From an uncultured Clostridia bacterium (lineage in GTDB: Bacteria; Bacillota; Clostridia; Christensenellales; Borkfalkiaceae), in assembly GCA_947627955.1 (NCBI GenBank), contig CANQXZ010000003.1, forward strand, positions 1 to 53,388: DNA of 53,388 nt. Reading direction: 5' to 3'. The position numbers and the translations under genes are program-made. Shown one piece after another: positions 25,442 through 34,642 of the stretch (the first letter of the stretch is position 1; every line of letters begins with the position of its first letter). The notes beneath the pieces were generated by a model. It made no database searches. It worked only from the letters and a program-made list of their open reading frames with translations, and was not told the origin of the DNA.

Positions 25442-26782
25442 TCACGCTTTGACCGCTTCGAGAACGGTCTTTGCCATATAGTCGATCATCTCGTCGGTCA
25501 TTCCCGGATAGACCCCTATCCAGAAGGTGTTGTTCATTATAAAGTCTGTGTTTTCCAGCCCGCCCGCGACGCGGTAGCCGTCGCCGCCTCGCATGCCGTC
25601 GAAACAGGGGTGCTTTATCAGATTGCCGCTGAAAAGCAGGCGGGTCTGCACGTTTTTGCCCTCTATGTATGCCGTCACGTCGTTGCGCTTCAAGCCGCTC
25701 TCCGGGCGGAGCGAGATCACGAACCCGAACCAGCTCGGATCGGAATTTTCGGCGGGCTCGGGCAGAATGAGCTTGTCCTCCGCGCATTCGAGCGCGGCGT
25801 GGAGCCGCGCGAAGTTATGCCGCCTGCGCTCGACAAAGGAGGGAAATTTTTTGAGCTGTTCGCACCCTATCGCCGCCTGCATGTCGGTGGCTTTGAGGTT
25901 GTATCCGAAATGGGAATACACGTATTTGTGGTCGTAGCCCTGCGGAAGTTCGCCGAACTTGCCCGCAAAACGCCGCCCGCAGAAGTTGTCCGTGCCCGAC
26001 GGGCATATGCAGTCCCTCCCCCAATCGCGGTAGGAAAGGATCAGCCTGTTCAGAAGGGGGTCGTCCGTGTACACGCAGCCGCCCTCGCCCATCGTCATGT
26101 GATGGGGGGGATAGAAACTGCTCGTGCCTATGTCGCCCCATGTTCCCGTGAACTTTTTAACGCCGTCTATCGTATACTCCGAGCCGAGGGCGTCGCAGTT
26201 GTCCTCCACGAGCCACAGCCCGTGCTCTTTGCAGAATTTTTTCACCGCCCGCAGATCGAAGGGATTGCCGAGGGTGTGCGCCGCCATTACCGCCTTTGTT
26301 CTGGGCGAGAGCGCCTTTTCGATGGCGGAGACGTCGATATTGTACTGCGGCACGGTCACGTCCACGAACACGGGCACCGCGCCGTACTGAATTATCGGGG
26401 TGACGGTGGTGGGGAAGCCGCACGCTACGGTTATCACCTCGTCCCCCCGCTTTATCGCCCTGTCGCCGAGTTCGGGAGCCGTAAGAACGGAAAAGGCGAT
26501 AAGGTTTGCCGAAGAGCCGCTGTTTACGAGGCGGGCATACCTGACGCCCAGCCACTTTGCGAATTCGCTCTCGAATTCGGCGGCGAACCTGCCCGCCGTG
26601 AGCCAGAAGTCGAGAGTGGCGTCGGTGAGGGCGCACATCTCCCTTTCGTCGAACACGCGGGCGGCGTAGTTTATCCTGTCCCCCTCCTTATAAGGGGGTC
26701 TTTGCTTGAACGCCCTGTAATATTCTGCGACCGCTTCCTTTATCTTTTCGCGCGCCTGCGCCTCGGTCATGTTTTCGAACAT
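25442..26782 (-). CDS. rfbH: CDP-4-keto-6-deoxy-D-glucose 3-dehydrase (E1)
   Basis: 446 residues, DegT/DnrJ aminotransferase fold. The Schiff-base Lys is replaced by His (H227/H228 in FYPPHHMTMGEGG), the hallmark of the PMP-dependent E1 dehydrases that remove the C3 hydroxyl. Iron-sulfur ligands are visible as C258-X1-C260-X7-C268, with C196 (EDNCDALG) as the fourth. The enzyme makes the 3-deoxy intermediate of 3,6-dideoxysugars and needs an electron-transfer partner (E3); no such gene occurs in this window. Located between the Wzx flippase and the YerE-like gene, with a short 10-bp gap to the latter. Confidence 0.93.
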   Translation of the reverse strand: MFENMTEAQAREKIKEAVAEYYRAFKQRPPYKEGDRINYAARVFDEREMCALTDATLDFWLTAGRFAAEFESEFAKWLGVRYARLVNSGSSANLIAFSVLTAPELGDRAIKRGDEVITVACGFPTTVTPIIQYGAVPVFVDVTVPQYNIDVSAIEKALSPRTKAVMAAHTLGNPFDLRAVKKFCKEHGLWLVEDNCDALGSEYTIDGVKKFTGTWGDIGTSSFYPPHHMTMGEGGCVYTDDPLLNRLILSYRDWGRDCICPSGTDNFCGRRFAGKFGELPQGYDHKYVYSHFGYNLKATDMQAAIGCEQLKKFPSFVERRRHNFARLHAALECAEDKLILPEPAENSDPSWFGFVISLRPESGLKRNDVTAYIEGKNVQTRLLFSGNLIKHPCFDGMRGGDGYRVAGGLENTDFIMNNTFWIGVYPGMTDEMIDYMAKTVLEAVKA

Positions 26783-26785
26783 CGT

Positions 26786-28360
26786 TTACTCCTTTGACGC
26801 GGCGTCGCCGCCGTCAGATTTTTTCTCTCCCGCGGGGGGAAGGGAGATCTCCCCTCCCGTCTCGTCGGGCGGCGCGTGGCGCCCTTTCAGCTTGCCGAGC
26901 ACGGACTTCACGCCCGCCTCCGCGCCCCTTAAAAAGAGGGAATCGCGCAGAATGAAGAGGCAAAGGGCGTACACGGCTATCCCCGTCAACGCAATGGCGG
27001 CGAAACTGCCCACGGAATTGCCCATATAGCGCTGCATAAAGTACATGGGCGCCGTCATCACGGCGACGGCTATCACGTATTTCCACATTCCGCCGAAGAG
27101 CCATTTGACCTTGATATATCCGCGCGCGAACGCGATTATAGTCAGCACGATTGTGACTATCATCTCGCACACCGCCGTGGATAGCGCCGCTCCTATCGCG
27201 CCGTACAGCGGGATCAGAAAACAGTTGAGGACTATGTTCACCGCCGCGCCGCAGCATGTGGCGATAAGGGGATATTTTTCCTTGCCGACGGCTATGAACA
27301 GCTGGTTGCCGAACACCTCGCCCATGCCCGAAAAGATAAATCGCACGGACATTATCTGCATAAGGCGGGGCACCTCGGCATATCCCGGACCCAGAAACCA
27401 CGAGCGGAGGTTATCCGAGAGCACCGCAAATCCCGCGATAAGGGGCAGCCCCATCATCCATACGTAGCGCATGGCGAAAATGAGGTGCCGCTCCAGACTC
27501 GCCCCGTCCCCCACGCTGTGATCGTGCGCGTTCCGCGAGACGAGCACGGAAGAGATTATGGTGACGGGCAAAAGCGCAACGGAGTTTATCTTGTAAGCCT
27601 GTTCGTAACAGCCGTTTGCGTAGTCGGCGTCGGGGGCGAGGAGCCCTATCATAGTCTTGTCGAACACCGAATACACCGTCACCGCAAGGGTGGGCAAAAA
27701 TATGAGCACGGCGGGCTTTAAGTGCCTCAAAAGGCGCAGCTCTTTCACCCGCACGAAGCGTATCTTGCGTATGACCGCGGGCCACATGACGAGGTTGGAG
27801 ACCATCACGGACGCCGCGTAGCAGAGAGCGTACACCCACGTGTCGTTTTCGTCCCTCACGAAGAGGAACACGCAGACGAGCCCGATTAGTTTCATTATTA
27901 TGGTGCGCACGGCAACCGTTTTGAAGTTCTCCTCCCCCCTGAACAGAAACTGTATGTCGAAGGGAACGGCTGCCACCTGTATCGAGAGAATGAGGATGAG
28001 CTTGTTGTAGATCTCCCCGCCGAAGCCCATTGCGAACACCAGCGAATACAAAATCCCGAGAGACAGCGCGGTGAGCGCGGTTTTAAGCGCGAACAGCTCC
28101 CAGAATATCTTGCTCTTTTCCTCCCTGTCGTCCTGATGGGCGGCTATCTGCCGCTGCCCGTAGAGGTCGAACCCCAGATTCGCGACGAGCACGAAATAGG
28201 AGATTATCGAAGCCGAAAAGCTGTATTGCCCGTTGCCCGTCTCGTGGAGCACCCTCGAAAGATAGGGCGTCGTGACGAGGGGCACTATCAGCGTGAGTAT
28301 CTGGCTTATGAAGTTGTATACGAAGTTGGACTTCAAACTCCGCTTCGCCGTCTTTGCCAT
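26786..28360 (-). CDS. Polysaccharide flippase (Wzx/MATE-like)
   Basis: 524 residues with about 12-14 predicted transmembrane helices and the N-terminal signature NFVYNFISQILTLIVPLVTTPYLSR split as NFVYNFISQIL and VPLVTTPYLSRVL, typical of PST-family O-antigen/capsule flippases. The last 60 residues are a cytoplasmic, charged, low-complexity tail. It would move undecaprenyl-linked repeat units across the membrane, paired with the Wzy polymerase at 32442. Its place between rfbG and rfbH shows the sugar genes and assembly genes form one operon. Confidence 0.93.
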   Translation of the reverse strand: MAKTAKRSLKSNFVYNFISQILTLIVPLVTTPYLSRVLHETGNGQYSFSASIISYFVLVANLGFDLYGQRQIAAHQDDREEKSKIFWELFALKTALTALSLGILYSLVFAMGFGGEIYNKLILILSIQVAAVPFDIQFLFRGEENFKTVAVRTIIMKLIGLVCVFLFVRDENDTWVYALCYAASVMVSNLVMWPAVIRKIRFVRVKELRLLRHLKPAVLIFLPTLAVTVYSVFDKTMIGLLAPDADYANGCYEQAYKINSVALLPVTIISSVLVSRNAHDHSVGDGASLERHLIFAMRYVWMMGLPLIAGFAVLSDNLRSWFLGPGYAEVPRLMQIMSVRFIFSGMGEVFGNQLFIAVGKEKYPLIATCCGAAVNIVLNCFLIPLYGAIGAALSTAVCEMIVTIVLTIIAFARGYIKVKWLFGGMWKYVIAVAVMTAPMYFMQRYMGNSVGSFAAIALTGIAVYALCLFILRDSLFLRGAEAGVKSVLGKLKGRHAPPDETGGEISLPPAGEKKSDGGDAASKE

Positions 28361-28365
28361 CTTGC

Positions 28366-29436
28366 TTATCCGAGGTTTGCCCTTTTAACGTAAAATTCTA
28401 TCTCTTTTTCCGTCTCCGCGGGGACGCTTGCGGGGTCTGAAAGGAACGCCTTGGTCCACTGCACAGTGAGCTTTACGGCGTCGTCTATGTGCAAGAGGGG
28501 CTTCCAGCCGAATACCCTCTTTATTTTGGAATTGTCCAGCCTTAAATATGCCGCCTCGTGGGGTCCTCCCCCCTCGGCGCCCGTCCTTGAAAGCCCGCCG
28601 CCCCAATATTTGCAGAACATATCGGCGAGTTCGCCCGTAGTGACGCAGTCGCATTCGTCGGGTCCGACGTTGTAATATCCAGCAAACGCGCCGTCCTCAT
28701 ACTGCCTACGGGCTATTTCGAGATACATAAACAGCGGTTCGAGCACGTGCTGGTAAGGTCTTGTGGAAAGCGGGTTGCGCACCGCTATCTTGCCGCCGAC
28801 GCACGCCGCGCGCACGCAGTCGGGGATTATCCTGTCCGCCGCAAAATCACCCCCGCCTATCACGTTGCCCGCGCGGGCGGTGGATACGGCGCAGCCGCTC
28901 CCCGAAAAAAAGCTCTTTATGTAGCTGTGGGTGACGAGTTCGCTGCACGACTTGGAGTTGGAATAGGGGTCGTAGCCGTCGAGCGGCTCGTCCTCGCAAA
29001 ACGCGTGCTCCCTGTTTTCGGCGTTCAGATACACCTTGTCCGTCGTCACGTTCAGAACGCTCTTTACCGAGGGCGAAAGGCGGCAGCATTCGAGCAGGTT
29101 CACCGTGCCCATGACGTTGGTTTCGTAAGTATATACGGGGTCTTTGTAGGATTCCCTGACTATCGGCTGGGCGGCGAGGTGAAAGACTATCTCGGGGCGG
29201 GCGGCGTCAAAAGCCGCGCGCAGCGGGGCGAGGTCGCGCACGTCGCCCTTTATCGAGGTTATCCCCCTCTCCGCGCCGCAGAGCCCGAACAAATTGGGGT
29301 CGGTGGGCGGATCGAGGGCGTAGCCCGTGACCGAAGCGCCGCACATCGAAAGTATCTTTACGAGCCAGCTTCCCTTAAAGCCCGTGTGCCCCGTAACGAA
29401 CACGCGCTTGCCCCTGTAAAACGACAGATCTACCAT
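28366..29436 (-). CDS. rfbG: CDP-glucose 4,6-dehydratase
   Basis: 356-residue extended SDR. Cofactor motif GHTGFKGSW at 16-24, catalytic TTDK (131-134) and Y158-XXX-K162 (YSNSK). The GHTGFKGSWL form and length are those of CDP-glucose rather than dTDP-glucose dehydratases. It makes CDP-4-keto-6-deoxy-D-glucose, the substrate of RfbH. One base separates it from rfbF. Confidence 0.95.
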   Translation of the reverse strand: MVDLSFYRGKRVFVTGHTGFKGSWLVKILSMCGASVTGYALDPPTDPNLFGLCGAERGITSIKGDVRDLAPLRAAFDAARPEIVFHLAAQPIVRESYKDPVYTYETNVMGTVNLLECCRLSPSVKSVLNVTTDKVYLNAENREHAFCEDEPLDGYDPYSNSKSCSELVTHSYIKSFFSGSGCAVSTARAGNVIGGGDFAADRIIPDCVRAACVGGKIAVRNPLSTRPYQHVLEPLFMYLEIARRQYEDGAFAGYYNVGPDECDCVTTGELADMFCKYWGGGLSRTGAEGGGPHEAAYLRLDNSKIKRVFGWKPLLHIDDAVKLTVQWTKAFLSDPASVPAETEKEIEFYVKRANLG

Positions 29437-29437
29437 T

Positions 29438-30220
29438 TCAGTCCTTCCATATCTTCCACGGGGCGTTGCCCGAAGCGAGCATGCCGTCGAGTTTGTCCAT
29501 TTCCTGTTTAGTGTCCATGCACTGCCAGAATCCCCTGTGGCGGTAGCACATCAGCTGTCCGTCGCGGACGAGCTTTTCCATGGGCTCCCGCTCGAACACC
29601 GTGCCGTCGCCGTCGATATAGTCGAATATCTCGGGTTCGAGCACCATGTATCCCGCGTTTATCTCCGCGCCGTCCTTTGCGCTCTTCTCCCTGAACGAGC
29701 GCACGGCGTTGTTGCCCCCTATGTCCAGAACGCCCTTCTGCTGCGTGAGGGTAACGGCGGTGAGGGTGGCTATCTTGCCGTGGCTCTTGTGGAACTCCAC
29801 GAGCTCCGCTATGTTCACGTCGCACACGCCGTCGCCGTAGGTCATCATGAACGTCTCGTTGCCGACGTACTTTCTGACGCGCTTTATCCTGCCGCCCGTC
29901 ATGGTGTTCAGCCCCGTGTCCACTACGGTCACTTTCCACGGCTCGCACCGCCTGTCGTGGACTATCATGTCGTTCCTGCCCGCCGTGAAGTCGAAGGTTA
30001 TGTCGCTGTTATGCAGAAAATAATCGGCGAACCACTCCTTTATCATGTGCTGCTTATAGCCCGCGCATATTATGAAGTCGTTGAAGCCGTAGCAGGAATA
30101 TTCCTTCATTATGTGCCACAATATGGGCTTGCCGCCTATCTCTATCATGGGCTTGGGCTTGTATTGGGATTCCTCCGAAATGCGGGTGCCGAAGCCCCCC
30201 GCCAACAAAACTACTTTCAT
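29438..30220 (-). CDS. rfbF: Glucose-1-phosphate cytidylyltransferase
   Basis: 260 residues, nucleotidyltransferase fold with LAGGFGTRISEES at 6-18 and the family-specific KPKPMIEIGGKPILWHIM (22-39), GDGVCDVN and FWQCMDTKQE. It makes CDP-glucose from glucose-1-phosphate and CTP, the first committed step of the CDP-3,6-dideoxysugar route. AGGATC precedes the ATG. The 70-bp A+T-rich gap upstream contains a CCCC/GGGG hairpin without a minus-strand U-tract. Confidence 0.97.
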   Translation of the reverse strand: MKVVLLAGGFGTRISEESQYKPKPMIEIGGKPILWHIMKEYSCYGFNDFIICAGYKQHMIKEWFADYFLHNSDITFDFTAGRNDMIVHDRRCEPWKVTVVDTGLNTMTGGRIKRVRKYVGNETFMMTYGDGVCDVNIAELVEFHKSHGKIATLTAVTLTQQKGVLDIGGNNAVRSFREKSAKDGAEINAGYMVLEPEIFDYIDGDGTVFEREPMEKLVRDGQLMCYRHRGFWQCMDTKQEMDKLDGMLASGNAPWKIWKD

Positions 30221-30290
30221 GATCCTGACCGTAAAAAATTTATTTTTCCGCCCCGTTCGGGGTTGTTTTTTTTGTTTAGGTTTAGATTTT

Positions 30291-31307
30291 TTAACAGTAT
30301 ATCTTTTCCTTTCCGCGCATTTTTCTTATCGAGTGCTTTATAGCTCTTAACGCCCTGAAAATAAATGGCGGCGTTACAGCGATAAGTTTTGCAAGCCATA
30401 ACGGACAAGCGAGCGACTTCTGTAACCAAGGCAAATATTCGTTTAAAAGTTTTCTACTGAAATTTCCCGTCGCTCTAAAACTCATCAAGCCGATAGGGGT
30501 AAAAAAGCAGTCAACCGTCCCTCTTTCTTTTATGATTTTTTCACGGGTTCCACTTTCGAGCGAATCGTCTAATTTTGCAATGCTTTCCTGGAAACAGCGC
30601 GTCCATATTTCAAGCGCTTGCTTTTTTGTTACCCATCCGGATGTGGTATTTTCAACAACGCGTACAAATTCGCCATGCAAAATTTTAAATGGACCGCGCG
30701 TTGCGCGGGCAAGTGCGCAAGGATATACAAAATATTTGCCGCCAAAATCTTCAAGTATTTTTTTTCTATCTATTGAATCAAGCATTCTTTTGGCGCAAAC
30801 AGTTGCACCATAAGTTGTCAGTCGGCAAAAATTACTGCCAAAAAATTCTTGTTTATCTATCTCGGCACCAATTTTATTTGGTGTGAACTGGGGCGGATAA
30901 AGAAGAATTATCTCCGAATCCTCTGCGGAAAGGTCAATCGATTCAAAAAGTGTATTAACTTCCGCTATACGCGTATCTGCGCAAAGCCAAACATATTTTG
31001 CCACGGAATTTTCAAGCGCAATAAGAGTTTTTTCGTCAATATGCACGGACGGGTCTACCGCAAAATAGCGCACTTGGTCAGAAAAAAAATTTTTAAAAAA
31101 TTCCCGTGTTTTACCGTCTGTTCCGCTGTCATAAACAGACACAATAAAATTATATTTTCCGAAAGCATTTTTGAGGTGTTCGAAATAAGTAACGATACAC
31201 TCAGCTCTGTTATATGTCGGTATCACTATTTCAAGCAACGGACGAACCGCATTTTTATTATCTGTGGCGGAAGAATTAAATGCTATGTCCTTGTTCTTGT
31301 TTTCCAT
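30291..31307 (-). CDS. GT2-like glycosyltransferase, unusually A+T-rich
   Basis: 338 residues from the ATG at 31307, chosen because GGAGG lies 7 nt upstream; a longer frame to 31352 has no ribosome-binding site. Begins with a short polar leader, then LLEIVIPTYNRAECIVTYFE, the GT2 nucleotide-binding strand. DXD-like acidic residues are not obvious in the canonical place (CADTR near residue 113). The C-terminal part (CFFTPIGLMSFR and on) has amphipathic/hydrophobic helices ending in basic residues, suggesting membrane association. Base composition is far lower in G+C and codons richer in AAA/TTT/ATT than every neighbour, a sign of recent transfer. Donor and acceptor are unknown. Confidence 0.75.
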   Translation of the reverse strand: MENKNKDIAFNSSATDNKNAVRPLLEIVIPTYNRAECIVTYFEHLKNAFGKYNFIVSVYDSGTDGKTREFFKNFFSDQVRYFAVDPSVHIDEKTLIALENSVAKYVWLCADTRIAEVNTLFESIDLSAEDSEIILLYPPQFTPNKIGAEIDKQEFFGSNFCRLTTYGATVCAKRMLDSIDRKKILEDFGGKYFVYPCALARATRGPFKILHGEFVRVVENTTSGWVTKKQALEIWTRCFQESIAKLDDSLESGTREKIIKERGTVDCFFTPIGLMSFRATGNFSRKLLNEYLPWLQKSLACPLWLAKLIAVTPPFIFRALRAIKHSIRKMRGKEKIYC

Positions 31308-31336
31308 TTTTCTGCCTCCGGCAAGATCCGCGCCCG

Positions 31337-32452
31337 TCAGAGATATCTGCACACGTTCACAAACATGTTCAGATCGCGGGTCTTTACCGCCTTTAAAAAC
31401 TTCCTTTCCTTTAAGGTGCGGGGCTTAAACTCCCCCATTGCGCTCTCCGTGAACGCCGCGACGCGCAAAAACGCCTCCTCGTAGCCCTCCGCGCCCAGCC
31501 TCGGCAGCAACGCCGTGGTGAGGTTGTATACCGCGAGGGATCTCAGCCTTGCCCCGTCCGCGGGGAAGAGCTTCACCGCCTCCCCGTAGAGAGTAGCTAC
31601 CGCCGCGACCTGTTCGCCGCCGAAGCCGCGCTTTACCACGTTTGCCGTCTCCTGCCCCGCGTGCACCCTGTAATACACCACGGGTTCGGGCACATACCTC
31701 CAGCTCTTTGCGGCGGGCAGCACGAGAAAACTCAGATTGTTGTCCTCGAAATGCACCCGTTCGGGGAAGCCGCAGGGCGAAAACAGTTCCCGCCTGTACA
31801 CCTTTCCCCATGGATATCCCTCGCCGTAGCAGTTTACGGAGAGTATCTTCTCCCTGTCGGTGAAGACCGCGGCGGCGTGCAGGCGTTTGCCCTTTTTGCC
31901 GCCCATGTATTCGAAGCCCCCCTGCACTATGTCCTCTTCGTAGGACATGAGAAGGTCTATCGCGCCGTCGCAGAGCCTGTCGTCCGCGTCGAGGAACATT
32001 ATCCGCTTGCCGTACGAGGCTTCGAGCCCCCTGTTGCGGGCGTAGCCCTGCCCCGAATTCTCTATGCGGATATAGGTTATGCGGTCGAAGAGTTTAAGCT
32101 CCTTCAAAAGCTCTCCCGTGCCGTCGTCGGAGCCGTCGTCCACCACTATCACCTGCACGCCGTAGCGCGTGGACTGCGAGAGCACGGAGGCTATGCACTC
32201 CCCCAAAAGGTGGGCGGAGTTGTATGCGGGGATTATCACCGAGAGATCGCACCTCGTCTCTGCGGGGAGGGCGACCGCGCAGTTTGCGGCGGCGGGCAGA
32301 GGGCGTTCCCCCTCGCATATCCGCCTGCGCGTGAACAGCGATCTCATAAAGTACGCAGCCGCAAACATAAGATACGCAGATCCCGCCAAAAGACGTGCGA
32401 GCGGGCGCCATTTAACTATCGCGGATATCCTGTAAAAGAGCTTACTTTTCAC
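31337..32452 (-). CDS. GT2-family glycosyltransferase with N-terminal membrane anchor
   Basis: 371 residues. One N-terminal transmembrane segment (about 18-38), then a GT-A domain from about 70: LSVIIPAYNSAHLL, VIVVDDGSDDGT, GYARNRGL and DADD (metal/nucleotide binding). It should add a sugar to the lipid-linked repeat unit on the cytoplasmic side. Its start overlaps the end of wzy by 11 bp. High-G+C like the rest of the operon, unlike the next gene downstream. Confidence 0.9.
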   Translation of the reverse strand: MKSKLFYRISAIVKWRPLARLLAGSAYLMFAAAYFMRSLFTRRRICEGERPLPAAANCAVALPAETRCDLSVIIPAYNSAHLLGECIASVLSQSTRYGVQVIVVDDGSDDGTGELLKELKLFDRITYIRIENSGQGYARNRGLEASYGKRIMFLDADDRLCDGAIDLLMSYEEDIVQGGFEYMGGKKGKRLHAAAVFTDREKILSVNCYGEGYPWGKVYRRELFSPCGFPERVHFEDNNLSFLVLPAAKSWRYVPEPVVYYRVHAGQETANVVKRGFGGEQVAAVATLYGEAVKLFPADGARLRSLAVYNLTTALLPRLGAEGYEEAFLRVAAFTESAMGEFKPRTLKERKFLKAVKTRDLNMFVNVCRYL

Positions 32453-33902
32453 TTTTCACCGCCCTTGCCGCGCCCTGCAAAAACATAAAGGGCAGTATGC
32501 ACTGCGGCGAGAAAGTATTGTCCTGCAACACCGAAACGGCGAGCAATATCAGGGGGAGATAGGCGAAAAGCATATAATACGCCCTGCCCTCCCCGCCCGC
32601 GGAAAGGCTGAGAACGCACACCGAAAATATTGCGCACCCCCATATCCCGAGCTGGTACATGTACGAGAGCAGACCCGTCTCCCCGCCAGCGGCGAGCACG
32701 TCGGAGAACAGACCTTCCCCGCCCAGAGCTATCGCGGCGTTGCCGCCCGTGCCGAGCCCGTAGCCGAAAGGCCGTTTGAGCACGCTCTGCCATGTCTTTA
32801 CGATCCCCTCGAAGTGGGGCAGTACGGCGGCGCCTATGTTGCGCACATAGTAGATACAGAACAGCACAAAGAGCACGCCGCCCAGAACAGCCGTGGCTGC
32901 CACATAGGGCGTTCTTTGATTTGTCCTTATCCCGAGCGCGGCGCAAAGAGCCCTTAAAACCCTCTCGCCCGCCACGCACATCAGCGCCGTGCCCGCCATG
33001 AGGTAGCCTCCCTTGCCGAAAGTGAGAAACAGCCCCGCGCCGTTTACGAGGCAGGCGGCAAAGCGCACGCGCCCGTTGTCCGTCCAGCGGTACAAAAGCG
33101 AGACGAGCAGCGCGGCGGCGAAAAAGTACGCCAGATTCACGGGCTCGTAGTAGAGGGAACCCATTCGGGTGTACTGCGTATACAGCAGCGTGGTGAAAAA
33201 TCTGTAATCGAGCCTGCCCTCTTCGAAGGGCGCCGCCTTGGCGATATACACCTCGTGTATGCCTATCGCCTCATAGAGGGGATAGCCCGCGATGAGGAGA
33301 ACCGCGCCCGCCGCGAACATGGCGGCGGAGAGCCCCATGAAAAAAGCCGCGAATTTTTTGAACTGCCCGCTCTCTTTCAGGTTGTAGCGCGCTATCGAAA
33401 AGCCCATGAAGAACACCGTGAGGTTGCGCACGTTCACGAGGGTAGCCGTGAGCGTTCCCCTCCCCAACGTGAGAGAGACCGCCATTGCGGCGAGCAGCAG
33501 CACAAAGCAGAAGGACTGCGGGGAGAGCTTTTCCATCTTGCGAGAGGCAGCCCCGCCCGCCCAAACGCAGAAGACGACTATAAAGGGTATCTGCGTCAGA
33601 TATCTCAGACTTTCGTCCGTATTCCCGAAGAGGTGCGCGCCCAGACCTATGCAGAAGTTCTGCATGCATAGCAAGAGCAATATCCCCGCGCACGCTTCGT
33701 ACGAGGGGCGTTTAACGTATTCTGCGGAGAGCGACGCGCCGCAGAGGGCGGCGCAGATTATGGCGGCGGGAGTCAGCGCCCTGTGGGCGGCTCCCAAAAA
33801 CGTGCACGCCAAAACGAGCCCCCATCGGAGCGCGGCGTCATGCCTCGCGCCCGCGCGCGCGGGCAAGCCGGCGTTTATGGAATTTTTCGCCCTGACCACC
33901 AT
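32442..33902 (-). CDS. O-antigen/capsule polymerase (Wzy-like)
   Basis: 486 residues, about 10-12 predicted transmembrane helices with one large extracytoplasmic loop (about 255-290; YTQYTRMGSLYYEPVN) and a second Gly-rich loop with RPFGYGLGTGGNAA, a pattern of Wzy_C/O-antigen-ligase-like proteins. Expected to polymerise repeat units on the outer face after Wzx flipping. Primary sequence in this group is poorly conserved, so assignment rests on topology, the loop motif and context between glycosyltransferases. Confidence 0.8.
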   Translation of the reverse strand: MVVRAKNSINAGLPARAGARHDAALRWGLVLACTFLGAAHRALTPAAIICAALCGASLSAEYVKRPSYEACAGILLLLCMQNFCIGLGAHLFGNTDESLRYLTQIPFIVVFCVWAGGAASRKMEKLSPQSFCFVLLLAAMAVSLTLGRGTLTATLVNVRNLTVFFMGFSIARYNLKESGQFKKFAAFFMGLSAAMFAAGAVLLIAGYPLYEAIGIHEVYIAKAAPFEEGRLDYRFFTTLLYTQYTRMGSLYYEPVNLAYFFAAALLVSLLYRWTDNGRVRFAACLVNGAGLFLTFGKGGYLMAGTALMCVAGERVLRALCAALGIRTNQRTPYVAATAVLGGVLFVLFCIYYVRNIGAAVLPHFEGIVKTWQSVLKRPFGYGLGTGGNAAIALGGEGLFSDVLAAGGETGLLSYMYQLGIWGCAIFSVCVLSLSAGGEGRAYYMLFAYLPLILLAVSVLQDNTFSPQCILPFMFLQGAARAVKSEK

Positions 33903-33909
33903 GTGCGTT

Positions 33910-34641
33910 TCAGCGTTTTTTAAGTTTCGCCGTCAACTTTTCCCTGTTGTCCTCGCCTATTATGCGGGTCAACAGCATGAGCAACCTGTTTTTGAACTTC
34001 TGCCCCCCGCTCTTCCACGAGGCGTCGAAGTGGTGCACGGTATATGTGTTCTCCGTCATAGTCTTTTTGCCCGTAAAGCAATTCACGGGCGAAAAGTAGT
34101 CCGCGGGGTAGATCTTAAAGCCGTCGGGCGCGGTGAAAACGTCGTCCGACGGGGAGTATCCGTAGCGCGACGAAAAGTATTCCAGCATCCGCCGCGAGTT
34201 GGGCGTCAGGTCGAGGGAGCCGTCCTCCCTTCTGAACGCCATTCCGCCGTACGCCTCTATGAGGCTTTTCAGCCACTCCGCGCCCGCCTCCGAGGCAATG
34301 ACCGCCGTGCAGAGGGTGTGTCTGCTCTCCGCGCCGATAAACCCCGGCGCGCCGAAAAGCGGGGTCATGTCCCTTATCGCTTCGAGGTCGGTATCGAAAT
34401 ATATCCCGCCCTCCTCATAAAGCGCGGCGAGCCTGACGTAGTCCGAGACGAACGCGTACTTTTTTTCCGCGTACGCCTCCTTTACGTATGCGGGGGCGCC
34501 CTCTATGTCAAAGACGTCCTCGTTCCACTCCTTTATGTCGAACCCGGGCAGAAATTTGCGCCAGCTCTCGCGGCACTTGTCCGTAAGTTCGGACTTCTTT
34601 CCCCGCCCGAACCAGCAGTAATGAACGGTATGCGGTATCAT
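33910..34641 (-). CDS. Glycosyltransferase with DXD motif (PF04488 / capsular type)
   Basis: 243 residues. Starts IPHTVHYCWFGRG, the typical opening of the family that includes capsular polysaccharide and OCH1-like transferases, with the metal-binding DXD at D83-T-D85 in GGIYFDTDLEAI. C-terminal region THHFDASWKS-like (VHHFDASWKS) is also conserved. Probably adds a hexose or galactose in the repeat unit. One base separates it from the Alg13-like gene. Confidence 0.92.
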   Translation of the reverse strand: MIPHTVHYCWFGRGKKSELTDKCRESWRKFLPGFDIKEWNEDVFDIEGAPAYVKEAYAEKKYAFVSDYVRLAALYEEGGIYFDTDLEAIRDMTPLFGAPGFIGAESRHTLCTAVIASEAGAEWLKSLIEAYGGMAFRREDGSLDLTPNSRRMLEYFSSRYGYSPSDDVFTAPDGFKIYPADYFSPVNCFTGKKTMTENTYTVHHFDASWKSGGQKFKNRLLMLLTRIIGEDNREKLTAKLKKR

Positions 34642-34642
34642 A

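Noticed and set aside
30240..30275. CCCC/GGGG hairpin with T8 as an intrinsic terminator
   Set aside because: The T-run is on the plus strand, where no gene is transcribed; on the minus strand, which carries the operon, the hairpin is followed by A-rich sequence.
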